From the IMG/VR virus record IMGVR_UViG_3300020176_000040, positions 1 to 36,791 of that record: a stretch of DNA of 36,791 bases; one strand, given 5' to 3'. Below are positions 13,168 to 21,334 of this stretch, one piece after another. The stretch is from a virus. The position numbers and the translations under genes are program-made. The number at the start of each line of letters is the position of its first letter. The first letter of the stretch is position 1. The notes beneath the pieces were generated by a model, which saw nothing but the letters and a program-made list of their open reading frames with translations, was not told the origin of the DNA and did not search any database.

Positions 13168-14169
13168 ATGGCTTTCGCCAATAGTTCGATCAGTGACATC
13201 ATTGCGACCAATATTCAGAGCCGCAGCGGTGAACTGGCCGACAACGTGACTAACAACAATGCCCTCCTTCGTCGTCTGAAGGACCGGGGCAACGTGAAGA
13301 CCTTCAGCGGCGGTAACGTCATTCTGCAGGAAATCATGTACAATGACAGCACCACGAACAACACCAACAGCTATTCTGGCTATGAAGTGCTGAACGTGTC
13401 GCAGAACAGCCCCATTTCGGCTGCTCAGTTCTCCATCACCCAGTACGCCTCGGCAATCACCATTTCCGGCCTGGAAATGATCCAGAACTCCGGTAAGGAA
13501 GCGATTATTGACCTGTTGGATGGCCGTATGAATGTTGCGGAAGCCCAGTTGGCTAACCGCATCGGCAGCGACATCTACCTGGACGGCACTGGCAACAGCG
13601 GCAAGAACATCACCGGCCTCGGCGCTGCTGTTCCTGACGCCCCGACCAGCGGAACGTATGGCGGCATCAACCGCGCTTCGTTCTCGTTCTGGCAGTCGGT
13701 TGCCTACTCTGGCGTGACCAACGGCGGCTCGGCTGTTACTGCCTCGAACATCCAGCAGTACATGGATGCTCTGGCCGTTCAGCTTATCCGTGGTACGGAC
13801 AAGCCTGACCTGATCGTGGCCGACAACAACTACTATCGCCTGTATCTGCAGTCGTTGCAGTCCATCCAGCGCATCTCGGACTCCGGTTCGTCGATGGCTG
13901 GCGCTGGCTTTGCCTCGCTGAAGTATTACGGCGCTGGTATGGCGTCGGACGTTGTGCTTGACGGTGGTATCGGCAATGCCGCGACTGCCAACCATATGTG
14001 GTTCCTGAACACCAAGTACCTGATGTTCCGCCCGCATGTGGACCGCAACTTTGTTCCGATTGGCGGCGAGCGCCAGGCGGTTAACCAGGACGCTATCGTG
14101 AAGCTGATCGGCTGGGCGGGCAATCTGACCTGCTCCGGTTCGCAGTTCCAGGGTGTTCTGATTGCCTAA
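13168..14169 (+). CDS. Major capsid protein
   Basis: A 333-residue coat protein expected to have the HK97 fold. It begins MAFANSSISDIIATNIQSRSGELADNVTNNNALLRRLKDRGN, a typical N-arm, with ISAAQFSITQYASAITISGLEMIQNSG (E-loop region) and LIVADNNYYRLYLQSLQSI (P-domain helix) following. The C-terminal part ends in AWAGNLTCSGSQFQGVLIA-like strands. The codon use is the most GC-rich and regular of the window, as expected for a highly expressed gene. It follows the scaffold and has its own GAAAGGA signal. Confidence 0.88.
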   Translation: MAFANSSISDIIATNIQSRSGELADNVTNNNALLRRLKDRGNVKTFSGGNVILQEIMYNDSTTNNTNSYSGYEVLNVSQNSPISAAQFSITQYASAITISGLEMIQNSGKEAIIDLLDGRMNVAEAQLANRIGSDIYLDGTGNSGKNITGLGAAVPDAPTSGTYGGINRASFSFWQSVAYSGVTNGGSAVTASNIQQYMDALAVQLIRGTDKPDLIVADNNYYRLYLQSLQSIQRISDSGSSMAGAGFASLKYYGAGMASDVVLDGGIGNAATANHMWFLNTKYLMFRPHVDRNFVPIGGERQAVNQDAIVKLIGWAGNLTCSGSQFQGVLIA

Positions 14170-14183
14170 GAAGGAAATTCAAC

Positions 14184-14720
14184 ATGGCTTATTCATTTAC
14201 TGAAAATCGCGCTGGTCTTCTCCAGATTGCGAATACTGACTCCGGCGTGACGATGGCGAATGGCACTTCTGCCATTCCCACGCCCCCGGCGACTCTCGGC
14301 ATGGTTTGCCGCGCGTTTGACCCGACCTATGGCGAAGGCGAATTTATCCTCCTTGTTGGCGTTGCCAGCACGGTGGTTGGCTCGCTTGTCAGCTACAATG
14401 CCACGACCTACCAGACCGCCCTGTCGGCCAATACGGCCAATCAGGCGACCCCGGTGGCCGTTGCGATGTCGGCTTGCACTGCCGGTTTGTTTGGCTGGTA
14501 TCAGATTGGCGGCCTCGCGGTTGTCAAGAAGACCGCCGTTGCCGTCAATGCCCAGGTTGCCGTTTACCAGTCTGCCACCACGGGCCGTATTATGCCCACG
14601 GCGGCTTCTGGCAAGCAGCTCCTCGGCGCTCGTTCGGCCAACCTTGCTACCGTTGCCTCGACTGTTTCGACCGTTGTTGTGTCGATCAATCGTCCGCATC
14701 TGCAGGGTCAGACCACCTAA
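14184..14720 (+). CDS. Putative capsid decoration (cement) protein
   Basis: A 178-residue small-residue-rich beta protein (VGVASTVVGSLVSYNATTYQTALSANTANQATPVAVAMS) directly after the coat gene. Position, size and a DUF2190-like pattern of short strands suggest a cement protein that binds the outside of the shell. AAGGAAA is present upstream. Its TAA overlaps the ATG of the next gene (TAATG). The assignment is by context and composition. Confidence 0.6.
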   Translation: MAYSFTENRAGLLQIANTDSGVTMANGTSAIPTPPATLGMVCRAFDPTYGEGEFILLVGVASTVVGSLVSYNATTYQTALSANTANQATPVAVAMSACTAGLFGWYQIGGLAVVKKTAVAVNAQVAVYQSATTGRIMPTAASGKQLLGARSANLATVASTVSTVVVSINRPHLQGQTT

Positions 14721-16066
14721 TGATCGTACCGTCCAACCTTGACGATACGATTCCCGTTGTGTGCAACACGGAGGATCACGAGATTTTCGGCAATATAACT
14801 GCTGCCGTTACTCGTGATCTTCCGTGGTTGCAGCTTTCTGAGCCACATGACGGGGTAGCTGTGATTGTGGGGGGCGGTCCTTCTATGAAGGCCCTGCTCC
14901 CCATGATTGCCGCCCATAAAGCCGCTGGTCAGGCCATTTTTGCTGTAAATGGCACTATTCCGTCTTTAGCTAGCGTCGATGTAACCCCTGACTATTTCGT
15001 GCTTCTGGACGCTAGGGCGCACAATCAGGGCTTTGTTCACCCCAATAAGGCTACCAAGTACCTCATCGCGTCCCAGTGTTCTACGGGCGTTTTTGAGGCT
15101 CTGGAAGGCCATGACGTTACCTTGTGGCATCCGGCCTATCCGGGCATTCAGGACTATATTGGGGACCGCGTTTGTGCTTTGATTGGCGGCGGCACCACCG
15201 TTGGCCTTCAGGCCATGAGCATCGCTTTTGCGATGGGTTATCGAAATATTCACCTTTATGGCTTTGATTCCAGCTATTCCAAGGCTGGCGAAGGTCATGC
15301 TTACGATCAGGCGGCCAATGCCGAAGACCCCCGCGAAGGTTATTGGGTAAACGGCAAGGAATATATCGCCGCCCCTTGGATGGCCCGTCAGGCTATGGAA
15401 TTTCAGACCGCCGCCCAGCAACTTGCTGATGAGGATGCGGTCATTCATGTCCACGGCCATGGCCTTCTTCCCGCAATTGCGAAGGCCATGTCTGAGCCGC
15501 CGCCCGATCTGTCGGAAGTCCAAAAATATGAGGCTATGTGGCAGACCCCGCTTTACCGGGAAGTGGCTCCGGGCGAGATGTTTGCCGATCATTTTATCCA
15601 GATTGCCGATCCCAAACTGTCCGACGTTATCGTGGACTTTGGCTGCGGTACGGGCAGAGGCGGTAAAAAGATTGCCGATTTGACCCATTGCAAAGTGCAA
15701 CTCGTTGATTTTGCTGATAATTGTCGGGATGAAGGCAATGATTTGCCCTTTACCGTAGCCGATCTGACCAAGCCCATCGGGATCAGCGGCAATATTGGCT
15801 ATTGCACCGATGTCATGGAGCATATCCCGCCGGAGGATGTGCCTGATGTCATTAAAAATATTATGGATTGTGTCGATAGTTGCTATTTCAAAATAGCCCT
15901 ATTTGACGATAGTATGGGAAAGCTGATCGGTCACCCGCTTCATCTATCCGTGTTTCCTAGCGTATGGTGGCAAGAAAAATTCTCTGCATATGACATTGAG
16001 TACGAGCATTCGGATAATGGCGCAGCCTGTCCATATGCTACGTTTTACGTTAAAAACCTGAAATAA
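14720..16066 (+). CDS. DUF115-like and methyltransferase fusion protein
   Basis: A 448-residue two-domain enzyme. The N-terminal half (about 40-235) has VAVIVGGGPSMKALL (47-60), AVNGTIPSL and PDYFVLLDAR, the pattern of DUF115/MAF-flag10-type proteins linked to glycan or nonulosonate transfer. The C-terminal half is a class I SAM-dependent methyltransferase: motif I VDFGCGTGRGGKK (305-317), an acidic strand end QLVDFAD, and a DVMEHIPPEDVPDVI motif IV-V region. The start is ATG 14720, overlapping the previous stop; the frame is open to 14474 but that part lies inside the decoration gene. A role in decorating virion or host glycans is inferred. Confidence 0.78.
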   Translation: MIVPSNLDDTIPVVCNTEDHEIFGNITAAVTRDLPWLQLSEPHDGVAVIVGGGPSMKALLPMIAAHKAAGQAIFAVNGTIPSLASVDVTPDYFVLLDARAHNQGFVHPNKATKYLIASQCSTGVFEALEGHDVTLWHPAYPGIQDYIGDRVCALIGGGTTVGLQAMSIAFAMGYRNIHLYGFDSSYSKAGEGHAYDQAANAEDPREGYWVNGKEYIAAPWMARQAMEFQTAAQQLADEDAVIHVHGHGLLPAIAKAMSEPPPDLSEVQKYEAMWQTPLYREVAPGEMFADHFIQIADPKLSDVIVDFGCGTGRGGKKIADLTHCKVQLVDFADNCRDEGNDLPFTVADLTKPIGISGNIGYCTDVMEHIPPEDVPDVIKNIMDCVDSCYFKIALFDDSMGKLIGHPLHLSVFPSVWWQEKFSAYDIEYEHSDNGAACPYATFYVKNLK

Positions 16067-16077
16067 AGGATTAAATC

Positions 16078-16461
16078 ATGCCCATTCCCTCACGAATCCT
16101 CGCCTCTGGTAATTCTCCGCTGGCGACTACCTCCATTGCCGGTGATGGCGCGACTGGTCTGGTTGCTACCGGCACCACCCAGACCGACGCTCTGCAGCTT
16201 TCGGCTGTTTTTAACGCCATTACTACTTCTTCGGCTTCGACCGGCGTTAAGCTGCCCCCCTGCGAGGCTGGCGCGGTTGTGTATATCTACAATCTGAGCG
16301 GTCAGACTCTGCAGATTTACACCAAGGAAACCAGTGGCGTTACCTTAAACGCCGCCGTCCCCGGATCGACCGGCGTTGCCCTTGGCAATACCAAGACTGG
16401 AATCTGTTATGGCACTTCCGCCACCACCTGGGCTATTACTGCGGCTCTGTCTTCAACGTAA
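16078..16461 (+). CDS. Hypothetical virion-associated beta protein
   Basis: A 127-residue protein of short strands and small residues. The stretch VKLPPCEAGAVVYIYNLSGQTLQIY (about 60-84) is the kind seen in small phage head-fibre or decoration proteins. AAAGGA lies before the ATG. It sits between the glycan-methyltransferase gene and the tail genes. The function is inferred weakly from composition. Confidence 0.6.
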   Translation: MPIPSRILASGNSPLATTSIAGDGATGLVATGTTQTDALQLSAVFNAITTSSASTGVKLPPCEAGAVVYIYNLSGQTLQIYTKETSGVTLNAAVPGSTGVALGNTKTGICYGTSATTWAITAALSST

Positions 16462-16471
16462 GGAGTAATTT

Positions 16472-17047
16472 ATGCCTTTGGATAGTGATATTTCCAATGC
16501 CGATTCTCACCTGCATGTAGAGTTCTACATGTTCGATAAGGCTCCCTACAAGGATACGCCTTTCGTGAGAATCATGGTGCCTGGAGATAAGACTAACATC
16601 ATTGAGCAGCCCGCCCGCGAACATCACAAGGAGCGGTTTATTCGTCAGTGGCTCCATTTCCAGTCCCAGAATAGTGATGGTCAGGTGATCGGCACCAAGC
16701 TGGAGCAGTGGAATCAGGACAAGCCTGAAGATTTCAATGAACACCAAATGGCTGAATTGCAGATTTTGAAGTTTCAGACCGTCGAGCAAGTCGCGACGGC
16801 CACGGACGCCCAGTTGCAGCGTATTGGCATGGGTGCCGCCGGTCTTCGCGAACGTGCCAGGACGTATCTGTTGCAACGGAATCAGTCCGAGAGCAGTTCT
16901 GAATTGGCTAAGACCCGAAGCGAGCTAGATGAGTTGAAGGCCCAGATGGCTATGCTCATGTCGCAGCGCAAGCCGGGGCGGCCACGCAAGGAAGATGTAG
17001 ATGTCCAGTACGACGATGCTTCAGTTGGTGCAACAGGTCACCAATGA
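16472..17047 (+). CDS. Hypothetical protein with coiled coil and AT-hook-like tail
   Basis: A 191-residue protein. Residues about 10-80 form an alpha/beta region (FVRIMVPGDKTNIIEQPAREHHKERFIRQWLHF), then ATDAQLQRIGM (a helix-hairpin-helix-like short region). A coiled coil follows (SSSELAKTRSELDELKAQMAMLMSQ), and the C-terminus carries RKPGRPRKE, which resembles an AT-hook. It has AAGGAG upstream and overlaps the next gene by 47 nt in another frame. A head or tail completion role is possible from position. Confidence 0.65.
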   Translation: MPLDSDISNADSHLHVEFYMFDKAPYKDTPFVRIMVPGDKTNIIEQPAREHHKERFIRQWLHFQSQNSDGQVIGTKLEQWNQDKPEDFNEHQMAELQILKFQTVEQVATATDAQLQRIGMGAAGLRERARTYLLQRNQSESSSELAKTRSELDELKAQMAMLMSQRKPGRPRKEDVDVQYDDASVGATGHQ

Positions 17048-17909
17048 ACTAGGCGTTCCAACACCGACAACGGTAGCGGGAAATACGAACCAAGACGTTA
17101 CCCAGATTTTGGCGTTGATGAACGCTTCTGGGTACGAATTGTTGCGTAAAGCCGACTGGCGCGAACTGACCAAAACCTACAGCTTCTTTACGTCCTACAC
17201 GACCACGACGGGTAATTATACCACTAGCGCATTGACCATCACCGGCATCCCGTCCACTGCCGGGTTGGACACGACTTACATGGTTGTCGGCACGGGCTTC
17301 CCGAATGCCACATTCATCACCAGCGTAGATTCCAGCACTCAGGTCACAATTTCTAACTATTCGACCAGCGCCGTGACAGGCGGGACGATATATTTTCAGA
17401 AGGTCAAATACGCCCTTCCTAGCGATTATGACAGCATTGTGCCGCGTACTCAGTGGGACAAAAGCAAGCATTGGGAAATGCTCGGCCCCGAAAGCGCCCA
17501 GCAATGGGAATGGCTTCTCAGCGGCTTTATCAGCACTGGCCCGCGCATCCGCTGGCGTCTGTTGGGCAACTATTTCCAGATTTGGCCGGGTAACTCGACC
17601 AATGAAAACCTTGGCTTTGAGTACCGCAGCAAGGGATGGGCGCTGTCTGCCGCTGGCGTAGTGCAGAACAGCTTTACGGCTGACAACGACACTTGCATAT
17701 ATCCTGACCGCCTTATGGTGCTATCAACCAAGCTGAAATATTTCCAAGCCAAGGGCTTTGATACGACGGCCATTTACCGCGATTACCTAACTGAATTTGA
17801 GACTTCTGTGGCGCAGGATACGTCGGCGGCCAATCTATCGTTCGCCCCGCGTCCTGGTACTGTGCTGATCGGCTGGGATAACATACCGGATACCGGATAT
17901 GGGAATTAG
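17001..17909 (+). CDS. P22 gp4-like tail accessory / head-completion protein
   Basis: A 302-residue protein opening with TMLQLVQQVTNELGVPTPTTV and NASGYELLRKADWRELTKTY, the start pattern of podoviral adaptor proteins of the gp4 type that dock under the portal. Aromatic motifs later (WEMLGPESAQQWEWLL, RIRWRLLGNYFQIWPG) fit this family. It has AAGGA 8 nt upstream of ATG 17001, and a second ATG at 17016 lacks a signal. The gene position between coat and gp10-like hub agrees with the assignment. Confidence 0.7.
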   Translation: MSSTTMLQLVQQVTNELGVPTPTTVAGNTNQDVTQILALMNASGYELLRKADWRELTKTYSFFTSYTTTTGNYTTSALTITGIPSTAGLDTTYMVVGTGFPNATFITSVDSSTQVTISNYSTSAVTGGTIYFQKVKYALPSDYDSIVPRTQWDKSKHWEMLGPESAQQWEWLLSGFISTGPRIRWRLLGNYFQIWPGNSTNENLGFEYRSKGWALSAAGVVQNSFTADNDTCIYPDRLMVLSTKLKYFQAKGFDTTAIYRDYLTEFETSVAQDTSAANLSFAPRPGTVLIGWDNIPDTGYGN

Positions 17910-19473
17910 CCCTGGCTCCATGATCCAGCGTAATGCGGCTAAGGTTCAGTCGCTGCCCGCCCCGTTGGGCGGTTGGAACGCGCGTGACAGCCTTGCCAAT
18001 ATGGACCCGGCTGACGCCGTTACTATGGTCAATATGTTCCCTACCGTCAGCAATTTGACCATGCGCGGCGGCTATACCAAACACGCCACGGGACTGAACG
18101 GCAAAGTTCAGACCATCATGGTCTATAATTACGGCAACAATTCCAAAATGTTTGCCGCCACAAGCACAGGTTATATTTACGACGTTACGGCGGCGGGCGC
18201 AGTGGGAGCAGCCAAAGTTTCTGGCCTGACCAATGGCATTTGGGAATATATCAACATAACCACCGCTGGCGGCAGTTATTTGATGGCTGTTAACGGCGCA
18301 GACAAGCCTTTGCTTTATGACGGTGCCACTTGGACTTCGATTGACGGCGCTTCCACTCCGGCCATTACAGGCGTTACCACTACCAAGCTATGCAATATTA
18401 CTTTGTTCAAGAACCGCATTTGGTTCATTGAGCAGTATACCCTAAAGGCTTGGTATCTGCCTACTAGCTCCATTGGCGGCGTGGCTCAATACATTGACAT
18501 GAGCGCCATTTGCCGCTTTGGCGGCCATTTGGTCGATCTAGATACATGGACGATTGATGCCGGATATGGCGTTGATGACAATCTGACGTTCATTACCAGC
18601 ACGGGCGAAACTATCGTTTATCGCGGCACTGACCCTGCCAGCGCAGCCACATGGTCGCTTATTGGTGTCTGGAAGTTAGGCTCCCCAATCGGAACGCGAG
18701 CCATGCTCAAATGGGCTGGCGATCTGCTGATCCTGACATATGACGGCCTAATGCCTATGGCCGCGTCCCTGCAGTCTAGTCGCCTGGACCCGCGTGTTGC
18801 CCTGTCCGACAAAATTCAGGGCGCTATTACTCAAGCGACAACTCAATACGGCGGCGACCATGCGGCTGTTGGGTGGCAAATTACATATACGGCCAAGTAT
18901 AACGCGGTTTGGATCAATATTCCCGTTGGGGACGGTCAGCAGCAGCAATATGTGATGAATACCATCACAAAGTCATGGTGCCAGTTTACCGGCTGGGCGT
19001 CCTATTGCTGGGAAATTTACAACGATGACCCGTATTTTGGATCAGATGGCTATGTTGCCCATGCTTGGGACGATAATTATGCGGATGATGTAAGCAATAT
19101 CACCACGCAGACGCTCCAGGCGTTTGACTACTTTGGCGAGCGGGGCGTTAAGAAGTATTTCACCCGCGCCCGGCCCAGCATCTTTAGCAATGGCGATCCG
19201 ACCATTAGCGTGGGCATGAATATCGACTTTGATACGTCTGATACCACGGCTCCAGTAACATTTACTGGCTCGGCTTATGGCGTTTGGGATGCTGTTACAA
19301 GTACATGGGATGTTGCCATTTGGGGTGCCGATTTGGGCATTCAAAACACTTGGCTTGGTATTACGGGCATTGGCTATTGCGGCGGTCTTCAGATGAAAAC
19401 CGCCAGCAGTGGCATTCAGATTCAATGGGCATCAACTGACGTGGTGTATCAGAGCGGATGGGCAGGCGTATAG
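17899..19473 (+). CDS. P22 gp10-like tail hub / DNA stabilisation protein
   Basis: A 524-residue beta-propeller-like protein with repeated W/Y/G strands. The opening LPAPLGGWNARDSLANMDPADAVTMVNMFPTVSNLTMRGGYTKH resembles hub proteins of podoviral tails that seal packaged DNA and hold the needle. It overlaps the gp4-like gene's end, matching the gp4-gp10 order of P22-type tails. The start at 17899 has a weak ribosome binding site; ATG 17920 is an alternative. Confidence 0.7.
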   Translation: MGISPGSMIQRNAAKVQSLPAPLGGWNARDSLANMDPADAVTMVNMFPTVSNLTMRGGYTKHATGLNGKVQTIMVYNYGNNSKMFAATSTGYIYDVTAAGAVGAAKVSGLTNGIWEYINITTAGGSYLMAVNGADKPLLYDGATWTSIDGASTPAITGVTTTKLCNITLFKNRIWFIEQYTLKAWYLPTSSIGGVAQYIDMSAICRFGGHLVDLDTWTIDAGYGVDDNLTFITSTGETIVYRGTDPASAATWSLIGVWKLGSPIGTRAMLKWAGDLLILTYDGLMPMAASLQSSRLDPRVALSDKIQGAITQATTQYGGDHAAVGWQITYTAKYNAVWINIPVGDGQQQQYVMNTITKSWCQFTGWASYCWEIYNDDPYFGSDGYVAHAWDDNYADDVSNITTQTLQAFDYFGERGVKKYFTRARPSIFSNGDPTISVGMNIDFDTSDTTAPVTFTGSAYGVWDAVTSTWDVAIWGADLGIQNTWLGITGIGYCGGLQMKTASSGIQIQWASTDVVYQSGWAGV

Positions 19474-19871
19474 TTTCCGGTCCAGAAGTGGGCCATTGGG
19501 TAGCAGATAAAATGAACGGTTCGTTTAGCAACGCGACGGGAACGGCAATCGGCCTTGAAAGGGACGGAAGCCTTATTGCTGGCGTGATGTATGAAAACTG
19601 GAACAAGCGGTCTATTACCGCCCATATGGCTATCACAGGCCAGCTTACGCGGTCATTCCTTGGTGCAATCTTCCGCTATGCTTTTGAGAAGTGCGGCGTT
19701 CATAAGGTCATTCTGCCCATTAGCAGCGGCAATGCCAAAAGCAGCAAATTTGCTCAAAAGCTAGGGTTTACCGAAGAAGCCCGCATTCGTGATGCAGCCC
19801 TGGATGGGGACATTGTAATTTTCAGCCTCGTTAAAAACGAGTGCAAATATCTTGGTAAGGAGTACGCATAA
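19458..19871 (+). CDS. GNAT-family acetyltransferase-like protein
   Basis: A 137-residue protein of GNAT size. GTAIGLERDGSLIAGVMYENWN (strands 2-3), ITAHMAITGQLTRSFLGAIFRYAFEKCGVHKV (strand 4 and acetyl-CoA-binding helix region) and NAKSSKFAQKLGFTEEARIRDA (the S-x-x-x-x-x-KLGF helix that precedes strand 6) are visible. The classical Q/R-x-x-G-x-G/A pyrophosphate loop is weak. Similar proteins recur next to ejection proteins in T7- and P22-like phages. The substrate is unknown. Confidence 0.72.
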   Translation: MGRRIVSGPEVGHWVADKMNGSFSNATGTAIGLERDGSLIAGVMYENWNKRSITAHMAITGQLTRSFLGAIFRYAFEKCGVHKVILPISSGNAKSSKFAQKLGFTEEARIRDAALDGDIVIFSLVKNECKYLGKEYA

Positions 19872-21334
19872 TGGGTAAACCCAGTCCGCCCCCAGCACCA
19901 GATTACGCCGCCGCCGCAACAGCGCAGGGCGTTGCCAACCTGAAGGCTGGTCAGCAGACCGCTGTTCTAAATAACCCTAATGTCATTAGCCCGTATGGCA
20001 ATCAAACGGTTACGTTTAATCCGTCTAAAACAGTAGATCAGGCTGGTTATGACCGGGCTATGCAGAATTATCAAAATCAGCAAGGCCAGACCGATGAATA
20101 TGGAAATTCTATGGGCGGATCAGCCCCGGATATTTCCCAGTATACCACTACTGGCGATATGCAGCCTACTGTTACCCAGACCCTGACGCCAGAAGCCCAA
20201 GCCACGCTAACTGCCCAGCAAGCCACACAGCGTAGGCTTGCCGATCTTGGCACACAGGCGGCTGATACAGCGTCAAACGTCATGGGGACGCCATTTAATT
20301 ACAATGGCCCCCAAATCCAGACTTCTTTGGGCCAGAATATGCCGGTCAATTATGGCCCCGCTATGGGCCAGTACGGCACGGCTGGCGGCATAAATGCTGG
20401 TCAATACGGCAATCTCAAAAGCAGTGCGGATATGTCTGGCGTCGCTGCCATGCCGGTTAATGCGGGCATGACAGGCCAGCAGGCGATCATGAACCGCCTT
20501 CAGCCCCAGCTTGCTCAGCAGTCTGCGGCTACTGCCCAGCAGCTTGCCAATCAGGGCATCACGCCGGGGTCTGAGGCGTGGAATAACGCCATGCGCGAAC
20601 AGCAGCAGGGCCAGAATGACCTTCTCAGTCAGGCCGCTTTGCAGGGCATTGGCCTTGACATGAGCGCCAACCAGCAGGGCTACGGTCAGGCTATGGGTCA
20701 GGCGGGGCTATACAACACGGCTATGGGTCAGGGATATAGTCAGGGTCTAGGCGCTCAAGACCAAGCTAACGCCGCTATGGCTCAGAACTACGGTCAGGCC
20801 GGTACTTCGGCTGGGCTGTATAATCAAGCCGCTGCCCAACAGTTTAACCAGAACCTTGGTGCGGCCCAGTTTGGCAATACCGCTACGCAGCAAGCTTACC
20901 AGCAACAGCTTGCCCAGTATAATCAGCCTCTTAACCAGATTGCCGCGCTTATGGGCGGCTCGCAGATACAGGCCCCGCAGTTCCAGCAGTACAGCGGCGG
21001 CGGTCAGATTGGCGCGGCCCCTGTGGCTCAGGCGGCAACCAATCAAGGCAATTACCAGACGGCGGCGTATAATGCCCAGATGGGGGCGCTTGGCGGGCTG
21101 TATAGCGGGCTTGGAAGCATTGGGGGCGGCGCGTTAGCAAAATATTCTGACATTCGCCTCAAATCCAATATTGTCAAAGTTGGCGATCACCCCAAGGGCT
21201 TTGGCATCTACGAGTATGATATATTTGGCCGCCGTGAGCGTGGCGTCATGGCGCAAGAAGTTGAAAAGATCATTCCTGAAGCTGTTCTGGAACACCCGAA
21301 TGGCTACAAGATGGTCAACTACGGAGCATTGTGA
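19871..21334 (+). CDS. Gln-rich ejection-type protein with C-terminal S74 domain
   Basis: A 487-residue protein. Residues about 1-430 are rich in Gln, Ala, Gly and Asn with irregular YGQAG/YNTAMGQGY repeats, typical of internal virion proteins ejected with phage DNA. The last 65 residues (SDIRLKSNIVKVGDHPKGFG through GVMAQEVEKIIPEAV to the end) are a compact Peptidase_S74 intramolecular chaperone domain. That domain usually trims itself off trimeric fibres. The Ser at the domain start (SD-x-R-L-K) is present. Whether it cleaves or trimerises an internal protein is open. Confidence 0.7.
   Translation: MGKPSPPPAPDYAAAATAQGVANLKAGQQTAVLNNPNVISPYGNQTVTFNPSKTVDQAGYDRAMQNYQNQQGQTDEYGNSMGGSAPDISQYTTTGDMQPTVTQTLTPEAQATLTAQQATQRRLADLGTQAADTASNVMGTPFNYNGPQIQTSLGQNMPVNYGPAMGQYGTAGGINAGQYGNLKSSADMSGVAAMPVNAGMTGQQAIMNRLQPQLAQQSAATAQQLANQGITPGSEAWNNAMREQQQGQNDLLSQAALQGIGLDMSANQQGYGQAMGQAGLYNTAMGQGYSQGLGAQDQANAAMAQNYGQAGTSAGLYNQAAAQQFNQNLGAAQFGNTATQQAYQQQLAQYNQPLNQIAALMGGSQIQAPQFQQYSGGGQIGAAPVAQAATNQGNYQTAAYNAQMGALGGLYSGLGSIGGGALAKYSDIRLKSNIVKVGDHPKGFGIYEYDIFGRRERGVMAQEVEKIIPEAVLEHPNGYKMVNYGAL

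Noticed and set aside
12988-14037. Leftward 349-residue open frame
   Set aside because: Antisense of the major capsid gene; composition is Val/Gly/Arg-rich with no motif, as expected from GC-rich coding DNA read backwards.
14474-14719. Upstream extension of the DUF115-methyltransferase frame
   Set aside because: It lies wholly inside the decoration-protein gene, while ATG 14720 overlaps that gene's stop in the manner used throughout this genome.
14966-15823. Leftward 285-residue open frame
   Set aside because: Antisense of the DUF115-methyltransferase gene, whose motifs are clear on the plus strand.
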